Shown here piece by piece: positions 10,619 through 18,050 of a DNA stretch of 64,000 nt (its first letter is position 1; every line of letters starts with the position of its first letter). Origin of the DNA: an uncultured Clostridia bacterium (GTDB lineage: Bacteria > Bacillota > Clostridia > TANB77 > CAG-508); contig CAKOVS010000002.1 of assembly GCA_934122085.1 (NCBI GenBank), positions 62,001 through 126,000 of the forward strand. The letters run 5' to 3'. The notes below the pieces were generated by a model. That model ran no database searches. It was given only the letters and a program-made list of their open reading frames with translations, and was not told the DNA's origin. Both the position numbers and the translations under genes were made by a program.

Positions 10619-11209
10619 GTGGTGAAAATATTGAATCCATTAAATAGTTTTAGACATCATATGATTGATTTTGAAGTACATAGAGATTCTAATCTTCTTT
10701 ACACTATAAAAGGTCTAAAAAACACCGAAAAGGGTAGTAATAAAAAATATATAGGTTTTTATCCAGACGCTGATATTCAGATAGGTGATGTTTTATCTAA
10801 TCAAAATTCAAACATTAAATACTTTGTCACTGATATTGACACCTCAACTTATAATGGAGAAATTTATCAAATAAAAGCTTACTATCAAAATACATCTCCT
10901 TCTTCACAATCTCAATCAACTATATACAATATTAGCAATGCTTCAAATTCTATTATTGGTAATCAGCAACAAGCAATATTAAATAATTCTTCATTTAACA
11001 TTGATGATTTAAAAAAACTCATTGAACTTTATGGAGAAAAAGATAAAGAACAATTATATGAGTTAGTTGAATTATTGCGACAATCAATGGAAAATGATGA
11101 TTTTCATAAAGGCAAACTATCAAAATTCAGCGATTTACTTGCCAAACACTCTTGGTTACCAACAGCTATTGCTCAAATTCTAGCAGCATTTATACAGATG
11201 CCACATTAA
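10619..11209 (+). CDS. unknown prophage accessory (moron) protein
   Basis: The start is GTG 10619, GTG 10622 or TTG 10631; the AGAAAGGTGG site favours the TTG (protein begins MNPLNSFRHH). The roughly 190-residue product has a beta-rich N-terminus, a low-complexity linker (SSQSQSTIYNISNASNS), a helical segment rich in Lys and Glu, and a hydrophobic C-terminus (LPTAIAQILAAFIQMP). It is the only + strand gene inside the leftward structural operon and has its own UUCG-loop terminator, so it is probably expressed in the lysogen. Its overall build resembles that of some phage defence or exclusion proteins, but I do not recognise the family. Confidence 0.6.
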   Translation: MVKILNPLNSFRHHMIDFEVHRDSNLLYTIKGLKNTEKGSNKKYIGFYPDADIQIGDVLSNQNSNIKYFVTDIDTSTYNGEIYQIKAYYQNTSPSSQSQSTIYNISNASNSIIGNQQQAILNNSSFNIDDLKKLIELYGEKDKEQLYELVELLRQSMENDDFHKGKLSKFSDLLAKHSWLPTAIAQILAAFIQMPH

Positions 11210-11321
11210 TTACAGGTGCTTCGGCACCTTCTTTTTTTATTTGAAAATCTCCTTCAATTATCACTTGTATATCATTTGTCTTTATACTTGTAATGTTGTC
11301 ATTTATTATTATTTCAACCAT
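11190..11321 (-). CDS. small protein of accessory cassette
   Basis: A 43-codon frame starts at ATG 11321 after GGGAGGAAAT, an excellent ribosome binding site placed just after a hairpin terminator. The product is beta-like (VEIIINDNITSIKTNDIQVIIEG). Its 3' end overlaps the + strand gene by 20 bases and includes the sequence that is that gene's terminator. It is unknown and has no longer relative that I recognise. Confidence 0.5.
   Translation of the reverse strand: MVEIIINDNITSIKTNDIQVIIEGDFQIKKEGAEAPVINVASV
11214..11238 (+). terminator. intrinsic terminator of the + strand accessory gene
   Basis: AGGTGC TTCG GCACCT is a perfect 6-bp stem closed by a UUCG tetraloop and followed by a C-interrupted T run. 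It lies 5 bases after the stop codon. Confidence 0.85.
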
Positions 11322-11338
11322 ATTTCCTCCCAATAAAA

Positions 11339-11362
11339 AAACACCTACCTAAGTAAGTGTTT
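11339..11362 (-). terminator. bidirectional hairpin terminator
   Basis: AAACACCTAC and GTAAGTGTTT pair around a 4-base loop, with a T run on either strand. It ends the DUF4190 gene and sits just upstream of the ribosome binding site of the 43-residue gene. Confidence 0.75.
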
Positions 11363-11376
11363 TTATTTTATTTTTA

Positions 11377-11976
11377 TTAATACATAGATGCTTCTACAAT
11401 TTTAAAAGTTGCATTCTTCATTGCATCTAATTTTTCTGATTCCACATATTCAAACAACTTGAAATCTTGGCTTTGTCCAGCATTCAAACTATTAGCATAT
11501 ATATAATCACTTGTAATTCTTGAGCCATCTGCATTTACTGCTTCTATTTGAATATTAAATGATTTTGTTTCACTTGTTTTATTTGTTACTTTTACAACAA
11601 GTTGTGTATCTATTATTCCATATTCTCCTTTTGAAACTTCAAATTCTCCAATTTGAACATCAACATCGTTTGTTAATACTTCTTCTGTACTATTTCCAGT
11701 TGCTTTATCAAGATTTTTTCCTATTGTATCAAGAGACTCTGATAAAGCTTGTTGAGAACTAATAGTTATCACCATTGCTAAAACACATATAATTATACCA
11801 GCTATTGCTTGTCCTTTACTTGCCTTTTTTATTAAAGAAACAATCCCAAATAAAATTCCTATTAATCCTAAGATGAATGAAATATTATTTAAAATTGGAA
11901 TAAATGATGTACATATTCCTATTATTCCCAATACTAATCCTGCAGTAGCAAAGCCACTTTTTTTCTTTTCTTCCAT
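11377..11976 (-). CDS. DUF4190-like membrane protein with C-terminal extracellular domain
   Basis: The 199-residue protein has a charged start (MEEKKKSG) and a Gly-rich pair of membrane segments (about residues 9-30 and 32-50, GLVLGIIGICTSF and FILGLIGILFGIVSLIKKASKGQAIAGIIICVL) typical of DUF4190. A further segment near 55-72 is followed by an outside beta domain (about 105-199) resembling DUF5067/FxLYD-type repeats. It has its own upstream promoter-like element and a terminator, so it is a lysogenic accessory gene rather than a tail gene. It may alter the surface of the lysogen. Confidence 0.65.
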   Translation of the reverse strand: MEEKKKSGFATAGLVLGIIGICTSFIPILNNISFILGLIGILFGIVSLIKKASKGQAIAGIIICVLAMVITISSQQALSESLDTIGKNLDKATGNSTEEVLTNDVDVQIGEFEVSKGEYGIIDTQLVVKVTNKTSETKSFNIQIEAVNADGSRITSDYIYANSLNAGQSQDFKLFEYVESEKLDAMKNATFKIVEASMY

Positions 11977-12009
11977 AATGATTCCTCCTTTTATTTATCC
12001 TATAAAAGG

Positions 12010-12046
12010 ATTATACTACTTTACTTTTGCAAAATCTGTCGAAATT
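12010..12046 (-). promoter_or_regulatory. promoter-like element shared with the region upstream of 23806
   Basis: On the minus strand, AATTTCGACAGATTTTGCAA is followed about 13 bases later by TATAATCC. A near copy (AATTTCAACAAATTTTTCAA, then TAAAATCC) lies at 23828-23863. Both precede genes that look autonomously expressed. The -10 is good; the -35 spacing is not canonical. Confidence 0.45.
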
Positions 12047-12065
12047 TGTCGAAAATATTGTTTTT

Positions 12066-12360
12066 TTAAAATAATTCTTTATAGCAATCTCTAATAAGTA
12101 TTGATTTTGCATTTTGATTCATACAATCACCTGCAATTAATTTATTTGTCGTTGCTTCATTTAAATTAATTTGCGTTTTTAAATCATCATTTCTTTTTAT
12201 TAAATTAGCTTGGCAATAATTAACTATATCTTTATACCTTCCATTCCAAAATTCACTAGGTTTTAGTCCAAAAAAATATGATAATAATTCTAATGAATAT
12301 ATTAAATCAGTTGTATTGTCAGCATTACTTACTTGTTCTAATATTCCATCTAATCCTCTG
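12066..12360 (-). CDS. tail assembly chaperone gpT-like extension (-1 frame)
   Basis: Just before the stop of the upstream gene, the -1 frame is open for about 97 codons (RGLDGILEQVSNADNTTDLIYSLELL) and ends at TAA 12068-12066. It has no ATG until near its end and no ribosome binding site, so it is most likely expressed as a -1 frameshift fusion to the upstream protein. This is the gpG/gpGT arrangement of siphovirus tail chaperones, located just upstream of the tape measure gene. I see no perfect X-XXY-YYZ heptamer; the region around ATA TTT TCA is the best candidate. Confidence 0.7.
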
Positions 12361-12796
12361 AAAATATTTCTCTTTCTGCCAATTGTCCTATTATTTTCTC
12401 TGCTGATGTCTTGATTAGTGATTCCATATTGATTCCTGATAATGGATTTGATATTTTCTGTTCCATTTCCTCTTTTGTCATTTGGCTTTTGAAAAAACCC
12501 TCATCATTTATTGCACCTGCTATTTCATTAAATATATCACCATATGCTTTGTTGTTTTCTTCTTTATAATCATCTATAAATTCAAAAACTTCATCACTTG
12601 TTTTAAATGATTTTATTCCCGCTTCATCTTCTGCAAACGCATATATTATTTTTGCTAAAGCATCTAAATCATTTTCATTTACAGCTTTAAAATATAAATC
12701 TTCAAAATTCTTTCCCTTTAATATATTAGTTATATTTACTATTTTTCTTGTTGTAAATACTAAATTTATTGTTTTGTTTCTTGTTACTAATTCCAT
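12350..12796 (-). CDS. tail assembly chaperone (gpG-like)
   Basis: This 148-residue helical, acidic protein is encoded between the tail tube protein and the tape measure gene, the fixed place of tail assembly chaperones, which hold the tape measure during tail polymerisation. Its first residues are MELVTRNKTINLVFTTRKIV, and the body is helical with DLDALAKIIYAFAEDEAG. It ends REIFSED, and a -1 frame extends it. The family is recognised from position, size and frameshift arrangement. Confidence 0.75.
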   Translation of the reverse strand: MELVTRNKTINLVFTTRKIVNITNILKGKNFEDLYFKAVNENDLDALAKIIYAFAEDEAGIKSFKTSDEVFEFIDDYKEENNKAYGDIFNEIAGAINDEGFFKSQMTKEEMEQKISNPLSGINMESLIKTSAEKIIGQLAEREIFSED

Positions 12797-12816
12797 TTTT
12801 CTCTCCTTTGCAAAAG

Positions 12817-12845
12817 AGAGAAGGCTTTATTTTGTTGCCTTCTCT
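12817..12845 (-). terminator. hairpin between tail tube and chaperone genes
   Basis: AGAGAAGGC and GCCTTCTCT form a perfect 9-bp stem with an 11-base loop. On the minus strand it is followed by CTTTTGC, a weak U tract. It may reduce expression of the genes after the abundant tail tube protein. Confidence 0.6.
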
Positions 12846-12905
12846 TTGTTAGTGTCTATTCCTGTTTGTTCTGACACGACACTTACATCAGAACTAGGCT
12901 GTGGG
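12827..12905 (-). CDS. possible +1 frameshift extension of the tail tube protein
   Basis: The tail tube frame ends GGC TTT CCC ACA GCC TAG. In the +1 frame the reading CCA CAG CCT AGT TCT continues for about 25 codons (QPSSDVSVVSEQTG) to a TAA at 12829-12827. CCC-A allows tRNA-Pro to slip to CCA, the type of +1 shift known for the tail protein of Listeria phage PSA. This is inference; it may be plain non-coding sequence. Confidence 0.4.
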
Positions 12906-13370
12906 AAAGCCGTCGCTTTCTTCCACATCACTGTTTTTATATATTGTAACAGTCTCTTTTAAAAAAGCTCCTACTGTTACTTCTGCCATTGTAACAAACA
13001 TTTGTCCTTTTAATGTTCTTACTAATGGTTGACTTCCTGATGGAGCTGTATGTGCTGGATTTTGGAAAAACCAGTATAATTCTTTGTTCATTAAGTTTCT
13101 TAATTTTTTATGTTGTGTATGTGTAAAGTATATATCTAATCCAATATTAGATGCCTTTTTTATTCCTGGTACTGAAAATTCATAATCTAAATCCAATGCA
13201 GATCCAGTAACTGGATCTGGTGCTTCTTCCAATGGTGGCACTTTTTCAGTAAAAGCAACTTGTGTTCTTTCTCCTGTTTTTGTTTCAGAATACCAAACTT
13301 TCACCCATTTACTTATATCAGGCATTTGGTCTGCTGTTGTATTTGTATCTTTTATTTCATTACTAGCCAT
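12894..13370 (-). CDS. major tail (tube) protein
   Basis: The 158-residue protein is beta-rich and lies between the tail terminator/completion genes and the chaperone, the standard place for the tail tube protein. Visible segments include PDISKWVKVWYSETKTGERTQVAFTE and VPGIKKASNIGLDIYFTHTQHKKL. It should be the most abundant tail protein, stacking in rings around the tape measure. A possible +1 frameshift at its last codons would give a longer minor form. Confidence 0.75.
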   Translation of the reverse strand: MASNEIKDTNTTADQMPDISKWVKVWYSETKTGERTQVAFTEKVPPLEEAPDPVTGSALDLDYEFSVPGIKKASNIGLDIYFTHTQHKKLRNLMNKELYWFFQNPAHTAPSGSQPLVRTLKGQMFVTMAEVTVGAFLKETVTIYKNSDVEESDGFPTA

Positions 13371-13385
13371 TTTTAATTCCTCCTA

Positions 13386-13778
13386 TTATCTTATAAAATC
13401 AAATGAGTTCATTATTGCATTATAAATAACCTCAAATGTTATTGTTATACCATATTTTTGCAATATAGAGTCGTATATTGCTGGGCTGGTATTTGTCCTT
13501 ATAAAATTTAATTCTTGAAGTTTTGTACTAACTTCATCTGTCATTTGCATTGCTTGTCTTTGTTTTTCATTCCAACATGTTATTGAAATTTGAAATGTAG
13601 ATTTTATTGGAAATGCATTTTCTGTTTTATTCACAGATTTCAAAGGTGTATGTAATTCAAGACAAGGAAATTTACTTGTTGTTGTTGGATTTGTTAATAT
13701 TTGTTTATATTTTAATGGTTCTAGTTGTTCATATATTAAATCACTAAAATCTTTTATACTTAAATCTCTCATTTGCAT
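13386..13778 (-). CDS. tail terminator-like protein
   Basis: The 130-residue alpha/beta protein (MQMRDLSIKDFSDLIYEQLEPLKYK, then FPCLELHTPLKSV) lies directly upstream of the tail tube gene. Siphovirus tail terminators occupy this position and cap the tail where it joins the head. Its start overlaps the end of the HK97 gp10-like gene. The assignment is by position and size. Confidence 0.55.
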   Translation of the reverse strand: MQMRDLSIKDFSDLIYEQLEPLKYKQILTNPTTTSKFPCLELHTPLKSVNKTENAFPIKSTFQISITCWNEKQRQAMQMTDEVSTKLQELNFIRTNTSPAIYDSILQKYGITITFEVIYNAIMNSFDFIR

Positions 13779-14308
13779 ACCTCCTTTAACATCTGATCTA
13801 ATTTTTTCTTGATAATCTCTGCATTTTCATTTCTACTTTTAAATTCAGCATCTCCAAGGAAATGATTTGCCTTCATTCCATGAGCTATATAAAAGTCCAT
13901 TCCTTGAATATTTACAACTGGATAAGGTAATGCTTTTTCAACCTTATTTACTGGAATAAACCATTCTGTGTAACCACTTTGAATGAAGTGTTTTGATTTT
14001 CCCACATGTTCCATCTCAGCATTAGCACCTGTTCCGAAATATTCAAAGAATAGATATGAAACTCCATTAGCCATAAATTTAGAAGGATCTGCATAAACCC
14101 TTCCTTTTACCTCTTTAGTAGACATATCAACCATTTCAACTAAAATTCCTTCTGAATTATGACCTTTTTCTAGTCTTATTGCATAACCTCTAATGTTATT
14201 TAAAACATCTTCGGTTATTTCTCTAGCTATTTGTGGTATCTTTTGAGTTATAGCTTCTATATTTTTAAAATTATGTTTTACTTTTATATTACAATTAAAA
14301 TTAATCAT
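13769..14308 (-). CDS. HK97 gp10-like tail component
   Basis: The 179-residue protein has a helical N-terminus and a central beta region with YFGTGANAEMEHVGKSKHFI and GMDFYIAHGMKANHFL. The FGTGANAE and HGMKANHFL pattern is characteristic of HK97 gp10/minor tail proteins (Ala/Gly motif followed by an aromatic and basic tail). These act at the head-tail joint. Its neighbours on either side are connector and terminator genes, with overlapping ends. Confidence 0.7.
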   Translation of the reverse strand: MINFNCNIKVKHNFKNIEAITQKIPQIAREITEDVLNNIRGYAIRLEKGHNSEGILVEMVDMSTKEVKGRVYADPSKFMANGVSYLFFEYFGTGANAEMEHVGKSKHFIQSGYTEWFIPVNKVEKALPYPVVNIQGMDFYIAHGMKANHFLGDAEFKSRNENAEIIKKKLDQMLKEVCK

Positions 14309-14728
14309 TTTTGCATTTTCTCCAATATATATAACATTGTACTGCCTATTTTTAAAGCATCTTTCACATAATATTCTGGTATAAAGTCTTCTAGTTTTGA
14401 TATATCTTCAAATGATATTCCGTCACCTTTGTTTATAAGATACTTTTTTGTAGTTCTTGCTTTATATCTACTATAGTCAACCTCACCTGTTGATTTTCTG
14501 TCAAGTTCATTTATATCCTGCTGAATGTTTAAATAAGCTATACCAACATTACTTTCCTTTGCTAATTTATACACTTCTAGCTCATTCAATTCTTTTACCG
14601 ACATTTCATTTATCTCTTTTACCGACAACCCTTTTCCTTTATATCTCCACTTTTTTTCTGTTTCTCCGGTGGTCTTCTATTTCTTTATATTCTGATATGT
14701 AGACTTTTGTTAAATCTCGTAATAACAT
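14305..14728 (-). CDS. head-tail connector/adaptor protein, made by +1 frameshift at CGG
   Basis: The gene starts at ATG 14728 (TAATG overlap with the preceding stop, strong AAGGAGG). It reads MLLRDLTKVYISEYKEIEDH and then CGG at codon 21; the 0 frame ends 9 codons later. The +1 frame gives GETEKKWRYKGKGLSVKEIN and runs to 14305, for 140 residues. The C-terminal part is helical (EDISKLEDFIPEYYVKDALKIG). Size and place between the gp6-like connector and gp10-like genes indicate a head-tail adaptor. Without the shift, the N-terminal 29-residue peptide would be pointless. Confidence 0.75.
14666..14668 (-). other. +1 frameshift site, in-frame CGG in connector gene
   Basis: In the 0 frame the codons are GAC CAC CGG AGA AAC. 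In the +1 frame they are GAC CAC (C) GGA GAA ACA. The product resumes with Gly 21. Confidence 0.8.
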
Positions 14729-15018
14729 TAAAGTAGCCTCCTTATTGTTGATACATCTATCCTTAATTTCTTTTCTATATCATTAAATGTTGAAGAAACA
14801 CTTCCTTCATTTCTTGATAAAAGACCTTCTGCTCCTCTGCATAAATATTCGGATATAACAGCTTTTTTTATGTATGAAAATAGCTTTTTATCATCTTCTT
14901 TTCGATTAGAAGCAGCACAGGCAATAGAAGTCATATCATCTATTATGTCTTTTATTACATCATCTGTATCTTCAATGTAATTTGCTCCTAATCTTTGCTT
15001 TATTTGTTCTAACATCAT
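14728..15018 (-). CDS. head-tail connector protein (gp6-like)
   Basis: The 96-residue helical protein (MMLEQIKQRLGANYIEDTDDVIKDIIDD) matches the size and composition of the gp6/gp15-type DNA-packaging connector that docks under the portal. It follows the capsid and a LEM-like small protein. Its stop overlaps the next start (TAATG). Confidence 0.65.
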   Translation of the reverse strand: MMLEQIKQRLGANYIEDTDDVIKDIIDDMTSIACAASNRKEDDKKLFSYIKKAVISEYLCRGAEGLLSRNEGSVSSTFNDIEKKLRIDVSTIRRLL

Positions 15019-15034
15019 CTATTGCCCTCCATTT

Positions 15035-15253
15035 TTATTCTTGTGGTAGTAATACAATTAATTCTTCTTTCTTTGCATTTTTATCATATTCTATTCCTAG
15101 TTCATCCAATTTTGCTTGTATTTCAGCTTTTGTTAGTTCTTTAAATTTTGTTTCTTCAACCTTTTCCCATTCAGAATTATGGCTATATGCAAATTCTTGC
15201 ACATAGCCTTTAACCTCTACTATTTCACTTGTCTTTTTTGATTTGAATTTCAT
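15035..15253 (-). CDS. small protein with HeH/LEM-like domain
   Basis: The 72-residue protein ends with LTKAEIQAKLDELGIEYDKN followed by KKEELIVLL, the helix-extension-helix (HeH/LEM) fold common in phage head-region proteins. The first half is beta-like (KTSEIVEVKGYVQEF). It lies directly after the major capsid gene. HeH domains in phages may act as DNA or head accessory modules; the precise role is unknown. Confidence 0.65.
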   Translation of the reverse strand: MKFKSKKTSEIVEVKGYVQEFAYSHNSEWEKVEETKFKELTKAEIQAKLDELGIEYDKNAKKEELIVLLPQE

Positions 15254-15265
15254 TATATTTTCCTC

Positions 15266-16297
15266 CTATTTAGACACTATTTTACATACTGGAATAAATT
15301 TATGTGGGAAGTATTTTGTTCCATCTGAATTTTGCATTAAATCCCAGTTAGCTCCATCAGCAAATTCTGCGTCTGTTGGAGATTTTGTTGCTTGATTAGC
15401 TTTTAAATAGCTAAATCCATATGGGTGTATTACCATTCTTTCTCTTGAAATAAGATTTGTTGTTCCTCCTGCTTTTAATGCTTGTCTATCTCTTTCAAAT
15501 GGCATATCTACTGGCATTGGTTCTCTTTTGAATAACCCCTCTCCTAATACATATGTAATGTATTTAGTTGTTTCAGGTGTTGTTGTATCTATTGTGTATG
15601 CATCATCAATGAATACCATCTTGTCACCCCATTGAGCTATGTTTGTATTCATTTGAACACCTCTTTTGTCAGTATATTTAATATATTCTAATAATTGTTT
15701 TTTAGCTAATTCTGCTGCAACTTTTGAGTGCATTATAGCTAATCTAAACTTTTTATTTTTGTCTCCACATGCTTGTTGTGTTGCATCATATATTGCAGTT
15801 TCAGTAATTGTTCCATTAACTTCAAATGTATGTTCTTTAGCAAATTCTTGAGCACCTTTTTTTGTTGAAGCAAACATACCATTTAATATTGATATAATTG
15901 TATCTTCGTTTATATCATCCCATCTATCAGCAAATTTTGCTGCTATTTGGTCTAATGGATCTAATCCTGGTATTAAATCTTTTGTAAAGTCTTTTTCTGT
16001 TCCTACTATTGCACGTCCATAAGAATGAACACCATAATAATATGTATCTAATCCTTCTCCTTTTAGATCTGTTTGTCCATCATAATTTTGTGAAGTTCCT
16101 TCAAAATTTCCTGTTACTGGTATTACACCATATGCTGTTGTTGATTGGTTAGCGAACATGTCTTTTATATCGCTATCACTTTCAAAAATATTTGCTTTTA
16201 ATAAAGCATTTTCTCTCTCTTTTGGTAAGCTTTGGATATATTTTCCAAATGCTTGTGGGTTAAAAACCTTGTTGTCAAATACGTCTACGTTTGGCAT
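15266..16297 (-). CDS. major capsid protein
   Basis: The 343-residue protein follows a Glu/Lys-rich scaffold gene, as in phages with a separate scaffold. Visible segments include ANQSTTAYGVIPVTGNFEGT, DRWDDINEDTIISILNGMF and LVRREPMP-type capsid sequence (GEGLFKREPMPVDMPFERDR). The pattern matches HK97-fold capsid proteins of Firmicutes siphoviruses. No frameshift lies in this high-copy gene. It uses the strong ribosome binding site AGGATG. Confidence 0.85.
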   Translation of the reverse strand: MPNVDVFDNKVFNPQAFGKYIQSLPKERENALLKANIFESDSDIKDMFANQSTTAYGVIPVTGNFEGTSQNYDGQTDLKGEGLDTYYYGVHSYGRAIVGTEKDFTKDLIPGLDPLDQIAAKFADRWDDINEDTIISILNGMFASTKKGAQEFAKEHTFEVNGTITETAIYDATQQACGDKNKKFRLAIMHSKVAAELAKKQLLEYIKYTDKRGVQMNTNIAQWGDKMVFIDDAYTIDTTTPETTKYITYVLGEGLFKREPMPVDMPFERDRQALKAGGTTNLISRERMVIHPYGFSYLKANQATKSPTDAEFADGANWDLMQNSDGTKYFPHKFIPVCKIVSK

Positions 16298-16312
16298 ATT
16301 AAATCATCCTTT

Positions 16313-16861
16313 CTATTTTGAATTTTGTAAAAATTTTTCATAACCACTTAAGTTGTTTTGGTTATTTACATTATCACCTGTTTTTGGTGTTGCCTCTCTA
16401 GAATACTCATTTATTGTTTTTTCTCTCTCTGCTTTTGATACTTTTTCAAATATATCTAATTTTGAATTGATACTTTCAGCAGTTTCTCTTGAAAAATTAA
16501 TAGTTTCTATGTATCCTAATGAGATACCTCTTTGACTTGCTTGGCGAATTGTTTCGTCTTTTAGTCTATAAGCATTTAGTTCATTTTCAGCTTTATTTGC
16601 TCTAGCTCTTTCTTGCTCTAATTCATAAGATTTCTTTTGATCTTCGTCCATTTTTGCAAGTTTATCAGCTTCTGCTTTCTTTGCTTCCATTTCTTCTAAA
16701 ATTGCTTGTTTTTGTTTTTGCTTTTCAGCATTAATCATTTTGTTTACTTCATCTCTTGTAAAAGTTTTTTCTTTGTTTTCTTCTACTTTTGATGTTTCAA
16801 CCTTTTCTACACTCTCGGCAGTAGATTCCATATTATTTTTTACTTCTTCATTATTTTCCAT
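16313..16861 (-). CDS. capsid scaffold protein (DUF4355-like)
   Basis: The 182-residue, very acidic and Lys-rich protein is almost entirely coiled coil (about residues 30-105: RDEVNKMINAEKQKQKQAIL and LAKMDEDQKKSYELEQERAR). It ends in a Gln/Asn-rich tail. This is the DUF4355 type of phage scaffolding protein, which directs procapsid assembly and leaves before packaging. It sits immediately before the major capsid gene. Confidence 0.8.
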   Translation of the reverse strand: MENNEEVKNNMESTAESVEKVETSKVEENKEKTFTRDEVNKMINAEKQKQKQAILEEMEAKKAEADKLAKMDEDQKKSYELEQERARANKAENELNAYRLKDETIRQASQRGISLGYIETINFSRETAESINSKLDIFEKVSKAEREKTINEYSREATPKTGDNVNNQNNLSGYEKFLQNSK

Positions 16862-16968
16862 AAATAATGTCCTCCTTTAACTTTCTCGGCTAAGTTATAA
16901 CCAAACTATTTAACTTTTTACGGAAGTTTAACCAAATAAAAATAGACCTTTTAGAGCCTTGTCTAGGG

Positions 16969-17000
16969 CATAAAAATAAGAGCTAGTCGACTTAGCTCTT
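16969..17000 (-). terminator. hairpin terminator upstream of the scaffold gene
   Basis: AAGAGCTA and TAGCTCTT (16978-17000) form a perfect 8-bp stem with a 7-base loop. On the minus strand it is followed by ATTTTTATG. It precedes a 115-base leader before the scaffold start. Confidence 0.7.
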
Positions 17001-17027
17001 GTTATATAATTACAAAATGTTATTAAC

Positions 17028-17231
17028 TTATTTTTTAATTGAACACTCCATCGTATCTTTTAATACATTTTTGGGTGTATCAATTTTGTTTGTTGTTTTT
17101 ATTATTTCATTCTCTATAATATTACAAAATAACCCTATAAATGGTCTTAGCATTGTAATTATAGTAAATATAATCCAATACCAAGTTGGCATTTGTAATT
17201 TAATGCTTAATATTAAAACTAATAACCACAT
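17028..17231 (-). CDS. small membrane protein, head region
   Basis: The ATG at 17231 follows AAGGAGGAAAAATAAT, which makes it the better start than the upstream ATG at 17255. The 67-residue product has a hydrophobic N-terminal half (WLLVLILSIKLQMPTWYWII) with one or two membrane segments and a polar C-terminus. It lies in the accessory stretch between the MuF and scaffold genes. Function unknown; a superinfection role is possible but unsupported. Confidence 0.5.
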   Translation of the reverse strand: MWLLVLILSIKLQMPTWYWIIFTIITMLRPFIGLFCNIIENEIIKTTNKIDTPKNVLKDTMECSIKK

Positions 17232-17261
17232 ATTATTTTTCCTCCTTATCTTCATATGTTG

Positions 17262-17447
17262 CTATATAATTTTTTTTATATCAAAGTTAGTTATTTCATC
17301 TGGTGTTAATTTTGCATAAATTTCAATATTAGCAACTAATTTTAAATCATTTGCTATATCACTTGCTCTTTTTTTTAGTTCTTGTCCTATTGCTATAATA
17401 GATTTCTTTACATTTTCTTTTCCATCCGGTGCTAATTGTTTTTGCAT
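17262..17447 (-). CDS. small helical phage protein
   Basis: The 61-residue protein (MQKQLAPDGKENVKKSIIAIGQELKK) is predicted helical and basic at the N-terminus. It lies between head genes and is followed by the membrane protein. A hairpin terminator lies just before it. No family recognised. Confidence 0.5.
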   Translation of the reverse strand: MQKQLAPDGKENVKKSIIAIGQELKKRASDIANDLKLVANIEIYAKLTPDEITNFDIKKII

Positions 17448-17464
17448 GTTTTCACCTTCTTTTC

Positions 17465-17497
17465 ATAATAAAAGCACCTATTTTTTAGTAAGTGCTT
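17465..17497 (-). terminator. hairpin terminator within head module
   Basis: AAGCACCTA and TAAGTGCTT (17472-17497) pair with one G-U on the minus strand and are followed by TTTTATTATG. It lies immediately upstream of the 61-residue gene. Confidence 0.65.
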
Positions 17498-17516
17498 AAT
17501 AATATTATTTATTTAA

Positions 17517-17834
17517 TTATTTCATTTTAAGTGCTGTTACTTCCGCTTTTTTATAAAAGAACGATGCTTCTATATTAGTCACATAATAATCTTCATCATC
17601 AATTTTTATTTTTTGTCCTACTTGAAAATTTAATATACTCATATCTTCAAAGCTTATGTTTTTTATTTTAATTTTACTATTGATGATTCTTCCAAAAGCC
17701 CTATGTTCAATAGGATAACCATATAAAGTAGCATCATATTTTTTGTTATCAATGTCTATGTTAAAATTATAGCTTTCTTCTAATTCAACAATACTATTAA
17801 TTTTCTCTTTAGATAAGTGTGTTAATATTTTCAT
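17517..17834 (-). CDS. unknown beta-rich head-region protein
   Basis: The 105-residue protein is beta-rich (KKYDATLYGYPIEHRAFGRI, FQVGQKIKIDDEDYYVTNIE). It looks like a small all-beta barrel domain of the head-tail region. It follows a 65-residue gene after the MuF gene. I do not recognise the family. Confidence 0.5.
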   Translation of the reverse strand: MKILTHLSKEKINSIVELEESYNFNIDIDNKKYDATLYGYPIEHRAFGRIINSKIKIKNISFEDMSILNFQVGQKIKIDDEDYYVTNIEASFFYKKAEVTALKMK

Positions 17835-17852
17835 TTAAGGGCCTCCCACGTT

Positions 17853-18050
17853 TTACTTAATCTTATTTTTTCTTATTTGAACCGGATTTTGTATACTATC
17901 ATATTTATTAGTTAATTCTTCTATTTTTGCTTTTATTCTTTTATCTATTTTATTAATGTCAAATCCATTAGGATATATCTTCATTAATTCTTTGTCTAAA
18001 TCAATAATATATTCTTTTTTTAACAAATCTTGAATTTGTTTTTCTGTCAT
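17853..18050 (-). CDS. small helical phage protein
   Basis: The 65-residue charged protein (MTEKQIQDLLKKEYIIDLDKELMKIY) starts at an ATG overlapping the MuF stop by 4 bases. It is probably co-translated with the MuF protein. If the MuF C-terminus is a toxin, a small protein directly after it could be its immunity partner, but there is no sequence evidence for that. Confidence 0.5.
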   Translation of the reverse strand: MTEKQIQDLLKKEYIIDLDKELMKIYPNGFDINKIDKRIKAKIEELTNKYDSIQNPVQIRKNKIK

